From NCBI RefSeq assembly GCF_020567525.1, contig NZ_JAJCVI010000006.1, positions 62,001 to 126,000 on the forward strand: a stretch of DNA of 64,000 nucleotides, in the 5' to 3' direction. Origin of the DNA: Halorubellus salinus. GTDB taxonomy: Archaea; Halobacteriota; Halobacteria; Halobacteriales; Natrialbaceae. Under the pieces are notes generated by a model, which worked only from the letters and a program-made list of their open reading frames with translations, ran no database searches and was not told where the DNA came from. Below are positions 8,748 to 16,428 of this stretch, one piece after another; positions within the stretch are counted from its first letter, which is position 1; the number at the start of each line of letters is the position of its first letter. Both the position numbers and the translations under genes were made by a program.

Positions 8748-10091
8748 TCACAGCTGTTCCGTCTCCGGTTCTTCTCGGGGGACGTCTGCTGTCGCGTCCG
8801 TCTCGAGTTCTCCCAGTGTGATGACTTCCGCAGCGACGCCGTCGTCCATGGCGTTCTTTGCGTCGAAGACGAGCGACGCCTCGCGACCGACGGCGTCGAG
8901 GTCGAACGCGTCGTGGTCGACGAGGAGCACGACGATGTCGGCCGAACGGATCGTCTCTGGGGACAGGTCCCGGACGAGCGTGCGAGCGACCTCGGTCGAG
9001 TCCGTATGGGGGTCGGCGACCGTGACGTCGAGTGCGTCGGATAGCTCCGCGACGACCTCAAGCGCCGGCGAGTTCCGGGTATCTCCGACGTTCGGCTTGT
9101 ACGCAGCACCGAGCACGAGTACGGACGCCTCCTCGGCGTCGACGTCGTGGTCCGCGAGCGTCGTTTCGATGCGGTCGGCGACCAGCGTCGGCATCCGGTC
9201 GTTGACCCGCTGCGCGCCGTCGAGCAGCGACAGCTCGGTGCCGAGTTCCTCCGCGCGCCACGAGAGGAACTGTGGGTCGATCGGGATGCAGTGCCCGCCG
9301 ACGCCGGGTCCGGGATGGAATCCCTGGAACCCGAACGGTTTCGTGCCAGCCGCGTCGATTGCGTCCCACACGTCGGCGTCCAGGCCCTCCGCGAGCCTGA
9401 CGAGTTCGTTAACGAGGCCGATGTTCACGAGCCGGTACGTGTTTTCGAGTGTCTTCGCGAGCTCGGCCGTCTCCGTCGAATCGACGGGATGCGTGTTCGA
9501 GACGGCCGCCTCGAAGAGCTCGGTGGCGGTCGCACCCGCCACGTCGCTGTCCGCACCGACCACGAGCGGAATTTCAGAGAACTCGTATCCGCCACCTGGA
9601 TTGAGGCGCTCCGGGACCATCGCGTAGTGCGTCGACGCACTCCGGCCGGCGTCGACGATCGGTCGGACAACCTCTCTCGTCGCCCCGGGATACACCGTCG
9701 AGCTGACGACCACGAGCGTCTCGCGGTCGCCCGACCGATTGCCGACCGTCCTCGCCGCCGCCTCCACCGCGGACATGTCCGGCTCCCCGCCGTGCATCCC
9801 CGTCGGCACGGCGATGACGTACACGTCGCAGTCGTCGACGACCACCTCGTCCGTCGACGCCGCGAACCCGCGCTCCAACCCCGCAGTGAGTCGGTCGTCG
9901 GAGACGTCGTCGACGTAACTGCTCCCAGCCTCGAGTTCCGCCATCCGATAGTCGTCGATGTCGAACCCGCGAACCTCGAACCCGGCTTCGGCGAACGAGA
10001 GGCTCAACGGCAAGCCGACGTACCCCAGGCCAACGACGCCAATAGTTGCCTCGCGAGTCGCAATCCGGTCGAGGAGCGACTCGGCGGTCAC
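8748..10091 (-). CDS. Nucleotide-sugar dehydrogenase (UDP-ManNAc/UDP-GlcNAc dehydrogenase type)
   Basis: A 447-residue NAD-dependent four-electron dehydrogenase that oxidises C6 of a UDP-HexNAc to the uronic acid. The Rossmann motif VGLGYVGLPLSLSFAEAGF opens the protein. The active-site Cys is in GGHCIPIDP, the form typical of WecC-type enzymes rather than the SCFPKD form of UDP-glucose dehydrogenase. The C-terminal UDP-binding domain has LGAAYKPNVGDTRNSPA. I start it at the GTG at 10091, which overlaps the stop of the epimerase (GTGA), although the open frame runs on to 10421. A second WecC-type gene lies at 23.4 kb, so the window encodes two HexNAc-type dehydrogenases plus one UDP-glucose dehydrogenase. 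Confidence 0.88.
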   Translation of the reverse strand: MTAESLLDRIATREATIGVVGLGYVGLPLSLSFAEAGFEVRGFDIDDYRMAELEAGSSYVDDVSDDRLTAGLERGFAASTDEVVVDDCDVYVIAVPTGMHGGEPDMSAVEAAARTVGNRSGDRETLVVVSSTVYPGATREVVRPIVDAGRSASTHYAMVPERLNPGGGYEFSEIPLVVGADSDVAGATATELFEAAVSNTHPVDSTETAELAKTLENTYRLVNIGLVNELVRLAEGLDADVWDAIDAAGTKPFGFQGFHPGPGVGGHCIPIDPQFLSWRAEELGTELSLLDGAQRVNDRMPTLVADRIETTLADHDVDAEEASVLVLGAAYKPNVGDTRNSPALEVVAELSDALDVTVADPHTDSTEVARTLVRDLSPETIRSADIVVLLVDHDAFDLDAVGREASLVFDAKNAMDDGVAAEVITLGELETDATADVPREEPETEQL

Positions 10092-11059
10092 GACGACGCC
10101 TCCACGTTTTCGCGACGCTCCTCGACGACGTCCTCGAGGATGCGGTCGAGGCTCGTCTCCGGCGCCCACCCAATCGTCTCTCGGAGCTTCGAGACGTCGG
10201 GTTCGCGACGCGTCGGCTCCTCGAAGTCCTCGTCGAACGCCTCCTCGAACGGAATGTGCTCGACCCGGGAATCCGAGCCAGTGATTTCGAGCACGCGCTC
10301 CGCGAGCTCGTTGATGCTCACCGGCTGCGACGACCCGATATTGAACACGTGCCCGTTCGCCGCGGGTGTGTTCATCAGCTCGTGCACCGCCTCGACGGCA
10401 TCCCGAACGTGCGTGAAGCACCGCGTCTGCGTCCCATCACCGTACACCGTGATCGGATCGCCAGCGAGCGCCTGCTCGACGAACGTCGGCACCACCATCC
10501 CGTACTCACCGACCTGCCGCGGCCCCACCGTATTGAAGAACCGCCCAACGACCACCGGGAGATCGTTCTCCTCGTGGTGCGCGAGCGCGTAGAACTCGTC
10601 CAACGCCTTCGCGTTCGCATACCCCCACCGCGGGACAGTGGTGGGTCCGACAACGCGGTCATCATCCTCACTGAAGGGCACCTCCGGCGACTTCCCGTAC
10701 ACCTCCGACGACGACGCGATGAATACGGGTGTCCCATCACCTGCAGCAGTATCAAGAACGTTCTGAGTGCCTTCGATGTTCGTTTGAAGCGAATCTAACG
10801 GGTTCTCGACGATGTTCTCAACTCCTACTGCAGCAGCAAGATGGTAGACAACGTCTGAACGTCTAACTATATCCTCAACGAGCGCACTATCACGGACATC
10901 TCCCTCAATTAAATCCACCTGTGACGATTTGGGTAGATTCTCTTTTTGCCCGGTAGAGATGTTATCGATGAGGAAGATTTTGCTATCAGTGTTCCTCAAA
11001 TAGTAGTTTACAAGGTGTGAACCAATGAAACCCGCACCACCCGTCACCAGTACTGCCAT
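10088..11059 (-). CDS. NAD-dependent nucleotide-sugar epimerase/dehydratase (SDR family)
   Basis: An extended SDR enzyme, 323 residues from the ATG at 11059. TGGAGFIGSHLV is the NAD-binding glycine motif; SSSEVYG and YANAK (YxxxK) supply the catalytic Ser/Tyr/Lys; RFFNTVGPRQ and the TRCFTHVRD block near residue 235 are typical of UDP-glucose 4-epimerase-like proteins. An ATG eight codons upstream (11083) is also possible. Composition changes inside the gene: the 3' part is GC-rich like the backbone, while the 5' part (beyond about 10.79 kb) is AT-richer like the adjacent island, suggesting a recombination junction within the gene. It overlaps the dehydrogenase downstream. The exact sugar is unknown. 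Confidence 0.85.
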   Translation of the reverse strand: MAVLVTGGAGFIGSHLVNYYLRNTDSKIFLIDNISTGQKENLPKSSQVDLIEGDVRDSALVEDIVRRSDVVYHLAAAVGVENIVENPLDSLQTNIEGTQNVLDTAAGDGTPVFIASSSEVYGKSPEVPFSEDDDRVVGPTTVPRWGYANAKALDEFYALAHHEENDLPVVVGRFFNTVGPRQVGEYGMVVPTFVEQALAGDPITVYGDGTQTRCFTHVRDAVEAVHELMNTPAANGHVFNIGSSQPVSINELAERVLEITGSDSRVEHIPFEEAFDEDFEEPTRREPDVSKLRETIGWAPETSLDRILEDVVEERRENVEASS

Positions 11060-11184
11060 AGTCTCTTCAAACTCTCTTTTCATGCTACAAGTCGTTATCT
11101 ATCCAGACTCGAAGTCTGAGTACTATACGGTACATAATGAATTCTAAAGAACGCTTAAAATTTGAACCTCGTAAGTAGCAATCC

Positions 11185-11190
11185 TTTTTA
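11185..11190 (+). promoter_or_regulatory. TATA-like box before the Tat lipoprotein gene
   Basis: TTTTTA is centred about 27 bp before the ATG at 11214, fitting a leaderless transcript that starts at that ATG rather than at the in-frame GTG at 11199. Confidence 0.45.
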
Positions 11191-11213
11191 CCAGTAGTGT
11201 GTTCTTCATCATC

Positions 11214-11579
11214 ATGAAACCAATTATTAATCCCTCACGCAGAGATTTATTGGGTTTAAGTGCTGTGACTGGCGCCGCCGTTCTGATTGGATGTGATGAG
11301 GCTGGAAACAGATTGACTATCGCCAACTCAAAGACGACGCAGACACAAAGTTGTAGGAGTCCGTTTGTTATCCCTTCCAAGACTACCACTTCTATTACAT
11401 CAAATGCAAAGCTAGTACGCACTCCGGCGCGCAAATTTAACTCCTCAAATGATTTTGTAATCCAAAAAAATGATAAAAGGAGACCCCAACGGAGATTGTA
11501 TCAATGCATAATTTGGGAAGAAACCGGCAGGCTCGCCATTGAAGAGGATGCTGGCATAAGACTTAGCGAGTCAGAATGA
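11214..11579 (+). CDS. Small Tat-exported lipoprotein, unknown function
   Basis: A 121-residue protein with an N-terminal twin-arginine signal and lipobox: SRRDLLGLSAVTGAAVLIGC, the lipidated Cys falling near residue 27. The mature part is short, Ser/Thr/Lys-rich and not acidic, which is unusual for a haloarchaeal secreted protein, and matches no family I know. Its stop overlaps the start of the beta-helix gene (ATGA, 11576-11579), so the two are probably made together. The lipoprotein could anchor or chaperone that partner at the cell surface. This is inference from coupling only. Confidence 0.6.
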   Translation: MKPIINPSRRDLLGLSAVTGAAVLIGCDEAGNRLTIANSKTTQTQSCRSPFVIPSKTTTSITSNAKLVRTPARKFNSSNDFVIQKNDKRRPQRRLYQCIIWEETGRLAIEEDAGIRLSESE

Positions 11580-12826
11580 CTAAAGAGATAGTACTTCGGA
11601 ACGAGAACGGCAAAATTGTCGGTTACGATGGCGATGGGAACAGAGTCCCCGTCAAATTTGAGGAGGGAGAATTTGAGTCGGTGAGTACAGAGCGAATACG
11701 AAACCTAATCACGCAATTCCAGTTCAACAACACTCCGAGCCGAGATCTCGTTTCAAGAGAGCCGATTGAACTATATCTTGATCCAGATGGAAGCGACGAC
11801 GCCGCTGGAACGCAATCGGACCCAATTTACTCCTTCCAAGAGGTCTTTAACCGGCTTCCGCACATCATCCAACATAAGACCCGTATTTATGTGGCAAATG
11901 GCTCCTATTTGTGGGTTGGGAACGTTCCAGAAAGTGACGACGACAACCCGCCTGGAAGCGCACCACATTTAATGAACTACCGGGGTCCAGAGAATTTCTT
12001 TGAGATGGTTGGTGACCCTGATAATCCATCTAACGTGGAAATAACCGGAGGACCACAACTCAACTTCGCATTTATTGGTGGTCATCCGTATCGATGTGTC
12101 ATTCAAGGAATGGATATCAACGCAAAGATTGTGAATTATCACGGTGGGCTCTCAATTCAAGACTGTATCTTACATAGCGACGATTCATTGGGGACTGTAG
12201 CCGCAGTTGATGGCTACGCGGGCTTCACAAGTATCCGAAACTGTACATTCGTCTCGCCTGCAGTACATGCTGCGCGTGCCTTCTTTGGGCACCGGATTCA
12301 TATTGAAAATTGTAACGGGGCGGTCTCCGGTCCGCTGTATGTTGAAGAACGCGGTGGTATAGTCACAAGGACCAACAATTCAATACGCGGATTACAACCA
12401 GAAGTAAGACCGGAGACGACAAACGTCCAGCTTGAATTAACGACTGACCTCTCCATTAGCAGTGGGGAGTGGACTACGATACCTTTCCACGTTGCCAAAA
12501 ACGACCGTGGAGAGTGGGATTCAACGGGCAATTGCTTCAGTCCGGATACCACAAAGACATATTCGATAGGAGCCACCGCAGGGTTTGAGAGTAGTGAAGG
12601 AGACGACATCGAAATCAAATTTTACGATACCGTGACTGGCACTCCCGTCATTCGAGAAAGGGATTCTGCCGACAGTGTATATCAGTCAACAATCAGTATA
12701 TCTAGAACTGTCGAATTAGATGAATCAAACACCTATGAGATACAAGTCCGCAATCTTGATTCGGACGACACAGTGTTGTCAAACGCTGGCACAACCGTCG
12801 GATCAATCATAGATAGCGGGTATTGA
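11576..12826 (+). CDS. Right-handed beta-helix protein, tailspike/pectate-lyase-like
   Basis: A 416-residue protein without a visible signal peptide. Residues 60-100 have the entry pattern of parallel beta-helix proteins (ELYLDPDGSDDAAGTQSDP, then IYSFQEVFNRLP). Residues 110-270 show repeating short strands and Asn/Cys turns (CVIQGMDINA, LSIQDCILHS, TSIRNCTFVS, IHIENCNG). The last 130 residues look like a separate beta-sandwich (SSGEWTTIPF... YSIGATAGFESSEGDDIEI), resembling C1q/TNF-like tips of phage tail fibres. Such proteins bind or cleave polysaccharides. Lying at the edge of a polysaccharide cluster and coupled to a Tat lipoprotein, it could modify or display the glycan, or be a viral remnant. 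No catalytic residues can be assigned. Confidence 0.65.
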   Translation: MTKEIVLRNENGKIVGYDGDGNRVPVKFEEGEFESVSTERIRNLITQFQFNNTPSRDLVSREPIELYLDPDGSDDAAGTQSDPIYSFQEVFNRLPHIIQHKTRIYVANGSYLWVGNVPESDDDNPPGSAPHLMNYRGPENFFEMVGDPDNPSNVEITGGPQLNFAFIGGHPYRCVIQGMDINAKIVNYHGGLSIQDCILHSDDSLGTVAAVDGYAGFTSIRNCTFVSPAVHAARAFFGHRIHIENCNGAVSGPLYVEERGGIVTRTNNSIRGLQPEVRPETTNVQLELTTDLSISSGEWTTIPFHVAKNDRGEWDSTGNCFSPDTTKTYSIGATAGFESSEGDDIEIKFYDTVTGTPVIRERDSADSVYQSTISISRTVELDESNTYEIQVRNLDSDDTVLSNAGTTVGSIIDSGY

Positions 12827-12848
12827 ATACCCCTGAAGAGAACTATCT

Positions 12849-13599
12849 CAGAGAAGGGCACTGTCTAGTTAAACTCCTGAGCTGGCGTTCTTCCACCGAG
12901 CGACTGATGGGGTCGCTGAACGTTGTAGTAATGCACGAACATCGCAAGCCACCGGCGAACTCTCAGCGGACTGCCCACCCATGAGTTGTGAAAACGGTCG
13001 ACTCGAATCTTCAGTGTCTGAAACCACTTTTCGAGGAGGTTTCGGTCGTGTAGTCGACCCGACTCTTCAATCCCAACCGAGCAAGGGCAGTCCGGTAGCC
13101 GAACTAATCGACTAGAAACACAGCGTCTGAGAGTTCGTGTTTCTCAGCGAGTCCAAACAGGAACGCAGCTGCCGGATTCGTACCATGGCGCTTGGACAAC
13201 GTGGCGTCAAGGATCAACTTTGAATCGAGGTCTATTGCAGCATACAGCCAAGACCATTCGCCGTTGATTTTGATAGCGGTCTCGTCGACCGCGACCCGCC
13301 TCGCCTTCGGCGGGTTTGAAACGCTATCAGAAGGTCGACATACCTACTGAGAAATGGCTTGAAACGACCGTTCTACACCAATTAACCGAAGAACTGCTTC
13401 TGTTTCTCTGAGCGAAAGTCCTGCTGAATGGAGTCGGACGGCGAACGCCCTGACGGGCGTTGCGGTCCTCTCTCGCTGCCAACATTCAAGCGTCGCCGTG
13501 TCTAAACTCTGTTTGAGCAAGTCTGAGAGTAGTATTAGTCACTAACTCTAGGACTTGCTCGCTTCTCAAACTGGCTTATCTAGACAGTGCCCAGAGAAG
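12849..13599 (-). mobile_element. IS6-family insertion sequence, decayed but with intact ends and 8-bp target duplication
   Basis: The element itself spans 12857-13591 (735 bp). The ends are inverted repeats beginning GGCACTGTCTAG, which resembles the GGCACTGT start of IS6/IS26-type elements. Both ends are flanked by the same octamer CAGAGAAG (12849-12856 and 13592-13599), the 8-bp duplication usual for this family. The transposase on the minus strand is broken (see the pseudogene entry). It lies between the beta-helix gene and the small RHH-like gene without interrupting either. Confidence 0.88.
12865..13535 (-). pseudogene. IS6-family transposase, start codon lost, two stops and a frameshift
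   Basis: Translating the minus strand gives a near-complete haloarchaeal IS6-type DDE transposase. It has ARRVAVDETAIKINGEWSW (first catalytic Asp), FLVD-stop-FGYRTALARLG (second Asp) and DRNLLEKWFQTLKIRVDRF (Glu), ending in HYYNVQRPHQSLGGRTPAQ. Lesions: the expected start is ATA at 13535-13533; an in-frame TAG at 13346-13344 sits in ISQ-stop-VCRPSD, where Trp is expected; a second TAG lies at 13106-13104; and one base is missing near 13050. The span of 671 nt fits 224 codons minus one base. It cannot make an active enzyme. Confidence 0.85.
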
Positions 13600-13604
13600 C
13601 ATAG

Positions 13605-13805
13605 TTACAAATATCCGAGTGATTCTAACCGGTCCTCTACGTCTTGATTCGAATTGAGGGACCGCTCTTGCCCGCAATTGTTTTCACAGACTTCTCCTAA
13701 TACGAATACGATGTACTCCTCTGTTGATCTGAATTCTGTTTCTTCTACCCGCTCTTCTATCCGGCTCAAAATGCGGTCCGGTACATCTATATTGAGGGAT
13801 TCCAT
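13605..13805 (-). CDS. Small ribbon-helix-helix (CopG-like) protein
   Basis: 66 residues from the ATG at 13805. The first 45 residues (MESLNIDVPDRILSRIEERV, then ETEFRSTEEYIVFVLGEV) have the strand-helix-helix pattern of CopG/RHH DNA-binding proteins. The C-terminal VEDRLESLGYL resembles the short tail seen at the end of many sulfatases, suggesting a link to the sulfatase-like gene in this cluster, though it lies 9 kb away. A TATA box at 13826-13834 sits 25 bp before this ATG; the open frame extends 15 codons further upstream through the promoter. It is divergent from the flippase gene and could regulate it. Confidence 0.6.
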   Translation of the reverse strand: MESLNIDVPDRILSRIEERVEETEFRSTEEYIVFVLGEVCENNCGQERSLNSNQDVEDRLESLGYL

Positions 13806-13825
13806 ACCCCGGTGTAGGACCGGCG

Positions 13826-13834
13826 AATAAATAA
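13826..13834 (-). promoter_or_regulatory. TATA box for the RHH-like gene
   Basis: On the minus strand TTATTTATT is centred 25 bp upstream of the ATG at 13805, fitting a leaderless transcript. Confidence 0.55.
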
Positions 13835-13883
13835 CCCTTGGGCGGGTCAAACCCCAGTAGGTTTAATATCTGGTGTTAAATAT

Positions 13884-15329
13884 TTGGCTTCTGGAACCAT
13901 TCGTAGATTTAAGTCAGAACTGACTGCACAGATCGTAAATGGTATTTCAAGTGCCCTCTTGTTAATTTCACTTGCTCGGTTACTCAGTGCAGATGACTAT
14001 GGACTTCTATACCTCTCGATTAGTATCTTCGGTCTAATAGGACTCTTTGGTTCACTTGGAATAGCTAGCTCAGCAGCCAAATATATCTCAGAGTATCGAC
14101 AAAAAGATGAAGGTCAAATCCCCCACATAATTTCAATATCATTCAAAATTTGTCTATTATTATCCACAACAATCACAATTTTTGTCATAATACTAAACAA
14201 GAATTTGTATATGTTGCTCGGTGAAAAAGGCCTTGGGATGGTACTCCTGCTCGGTGCACCATATATCCTGTTTTTTACGCTCTTTCGATACTCTAGAAAA
14301 ATCCTGCAGGGATTTGAGAAGATATCTCAAGCGTCTATGGTCAAAGTCATTTTTGATATCGGAAAGCTTGTGTTTGCGGTGGTTTTGGTTGCTGCTGGTT
14401 TCCAAGCAGAGGGTGGAATCATTGGATATGTTCTCGGTGCTAGTGTTAGCAGTCTAGTTGGCTTAGCACTCGTATACCGCAAGTACAGCAAAACCGATAA
14501 TGTTCCCATCGAAACTGGTTTGCGACGACGTATATTTGAATATTCGGTCCCATTAACAATTACCCAAGCAGCAGGGAGACTTGATCGGCGAATCGACACT
14601 GTACTTGTTGGGTTCTTCCTGACTCCGGTTGCCGTCAGCTACTACGTCATCTCGAAGCAGGTTGTGATATTCGTACAGAAACCTGCTGCAGCACTTGGGT
14701 TCACTTTGTCACCGGCATTCGCGGCGGAGAAAGCAGCTAATAACAATAAGAAGCTCTCAAAGATGTTTGAGTTGTCAGTTGTGAACTTCTTACTTTTTTA
14801 TATACCCGCAGCAGCAGGGCTTGTTCTCATCTCTGAGCCGTTAGTCACCATTGTGTTCGGTTTAAAGTATTCGGGTGCAATTCCCGTAATTCAGGTGTTT
14901 TCACTCTATCTGATTCTGTCCTCAGGAAACAGAGTGATGGCGAACGTTCTAGACTTTCTCGGGAAAGCAAAGGCCCGTGCATACGCAAAGGGTGCAGTTT
15001 CCTTGTTAAACGTCGTATTGAACGTAGCACTAATTCCACGGATCGGCGTTGTGGGAGCTGCTTATTCTACGGTTGCGGCACAGATGCTCTATGCAATCTA
15101 CAATATGCATCTAGTCTCTTCCGATGTCAGTATTCGATATGAGTACGTTGCCCGAAGTATGACGAAAATACTTGTAATTACGTCGGTGATGACGCTGGTT
15201 GTTCTGATTCTGCGCAATGAGATAACAGGATGGATTTCGCTATTTATTGTAATCGCTGCCGCCGTTATCGTATGGGGAGGACTTTCTATTACCGCTGGCC
15301 TTCTGAACCGCCAGATGATTCCCAACTAA
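13884..15329 (+). CDS. Polysaccharide flippase (Wzx/AglR-like, MATE-related)
   Basis: A 481-residue polytopic protein with about 14 hydrophobic helices. The N-terminus (IRRFKSELTAQIVNGISSAL... ARLLSADDYGLLYLSISIFG) is the conserved opening of polysaccharide transporter flippases, which move lipid-linked oligosaccharide across the membrane. The only codon that gives the family's N-terminus is TTG at 13884; the frame upstream has no ATG or GTG, and the next ATG is about 100 residues inside. A TATA-like TTTAATAT (13862-13869) lies just upstream. Low GC and codon use match the island. It faces the RHH gene across a shared promoter region. Confidence 0.88.
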   Translation: MASGTIRRFKSELTAQIVNGISSALLLISLARLLSADDYGLLYLSISIFGLIGLFGSLGIASSAAKYISEYRQKDEGQIPHIISISFKICLLLSTTITIFVIILNKNLYMLLGEKGLGMVLLLGAPYILFFTLFRYSRKILQGFEKISQASMVKVIFDIGKLVFAVVLVAAGFQAEGGIIGYVLGASVSSLVGLALVYRKYSKTDNVPIETGLRRRIFEYSVPLTITQAAGRLDRRIDTVLVGFFLTPVAVSYYVISKQVVIFVQKPAAALGFTLSPAFAAEKAANNNKKLSKMFELSVVNFLLFYIPAAAGLVLISEPLVTIVFGLKYSGAIPVIQVFSLYLILSSGNRVMANVLDFLGKAKARAYAKGAVSLLNVVLNVALIPRIGVVGAAYSTVAAQMLYAIYNMHLVSSDVSIRYEYVARSMTKILVITSVMTLVVLILRNEITGWISLFIVIAAAVIVWGGLSITAGLLNRQMIPN

Positions 15330-15384
15330 GATATGGATCGAATAGGCGAGTCGTCTCTTGGGGGCAGAATCCCCGATAACTACA

Positions 15385-16338
15385 GCTGAGTCGGCTCTGG
15401 TGAATCACTAGACGGCGTTGACTTCGACCGTCAAAACTAGGAAGTTGAAGCGGGAAACCGCCGATGCTCTATGTCGAAGATCTCCCGCTTCACAGAGAAG
15501 GCGGTACGGTTAGCTAAAAATGCTGTTGGTGGGCGAGGTGAAGTCGCCGCCCCCGAAGGGGGTGGCGGCTTCGCCGACTACGCGGTGGTGTCGCTGCACT
15601 GTCTGCGGGTTTACTTGGAGAAATCGTACAGGGTGTCGGTGGATTTGCTGAGTGAGATGCCCCAAATACTCAGGGAGATCGGGCTTGAGGCGGCTGATCT
15701 CCCGCATCATTCGACGTTAGTCAAGTGGTTTGATAGGATCAAGACGGCGCTCTGGCGCGTGCTGCTGCGCCTGTCGGCGCAGCTCCACGAGCCGAGCGGG
15801 CATGCCGCCATCGACGCAACGTTCTTCGACCGCGAAAACGCTAGCAAGCACTACTGTCGCCGGACGAACTACCGCGTTCAGACACTGAAAGCGACGGCGC
15901 TCGTCGACACAGCAACACAAGCGATCCTCGACGTGCACTGCAGCACCGGGAAACCACACGACACACAGGTCGGCTGGCAGGTCGCCCGCCGCAACGCGGG
16001 CGACCTGACCAGCCTTGCCGCCGACAAAGGCTACGACTGGATGCAATTACGCGAAAACCTCAGGGAAGAAGGCGTGAGACCGCTGATCAAACATCGGGTT
16101 TTCCAGCCCATCGACCACGCACACAACGCGCGGGTCGATGGGCCTCGCTACCGCCAACGAGCGATGTGTGAGACTGTCTTCTCCACGATCAAGCGCACGC
16201 TCGGCGACGCCGTGCGTGCGCGAACCTGGTACGGTGAGTTTCGAGAACTCGTGGTGATGTGTGTCGTCCACAACATCAAGCAGACTGTGAACGAGTGAAA
16301 TCAAGCGACGTCTGGCGATTCACCACGGCCGCTGAGTC
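15385..16338 (+). mobile_element. IS5-family insertion sequence with 8-bp target duplication
   Basis: The element occupies 15393-16330 (938 bp). Its ends are imperfect inverted repeats (GGCTCTGGTGAATCAC at the left, GGCCGTGGTGAATCGC as the reverse complement of the right), flanked by the same octamer GCTGAGTC at 15385-15392 and 16331-16338. It carries one complete transposase gene. The element is much more GC-rich than the island around it, as expected for a later insertion. It separates the flippase from the polymerase-like gene and disrupts neither. Confidence 0.88.
15471..16298 (+). CDS. IS5-family transposase (intact DDE enzyme)
   Basis: A 275-residue transposase. The DDE triad is visible as D115 (AAIDATFFDRENAS), D185 (SLAADKGYDW) and E234 (MCETVFSTIKRTLGD), with the Y-x2-R-x3-E-type spacing of IS5 members. 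It would cut and rejoin the element ends listed in the mobile-element entry. No frameshift or stop is present, so it may be active. Confidence 0.9.
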   Translation: MSKISRFTEKAVRLAKNAVGGRGEVAAPEGGGGFADYAVVSLHCLRVYLEKSYRVSVDLLSEMPQILREIGLEAADLPHHSTLVKWFDRIKTALWRVLLRLSAQLHEPSGHAAIDATFFDRENASKHYCRRTNYRVQTLKATALVDTATQAILDVHCSTGKPHDTQVGWQVARRNAGDLTSLAADKGYDWMQLRENLREEGVRPLIKHRVFQPIDHAHNARVDGPRYRQRAMCETVFSTIKRTLGDAVRARTWYGEFRELVVMCVVHNIKQTVNE

Positions 16339-16428
16339 TTATGAAGGAACAGATTGGACAGTCTCAAGTTCTATAAGTTCCAAACGAAAGGGCTTTTAGC
16401 GTTCCTCAGCTTTCGCATAAGCAGTAGA

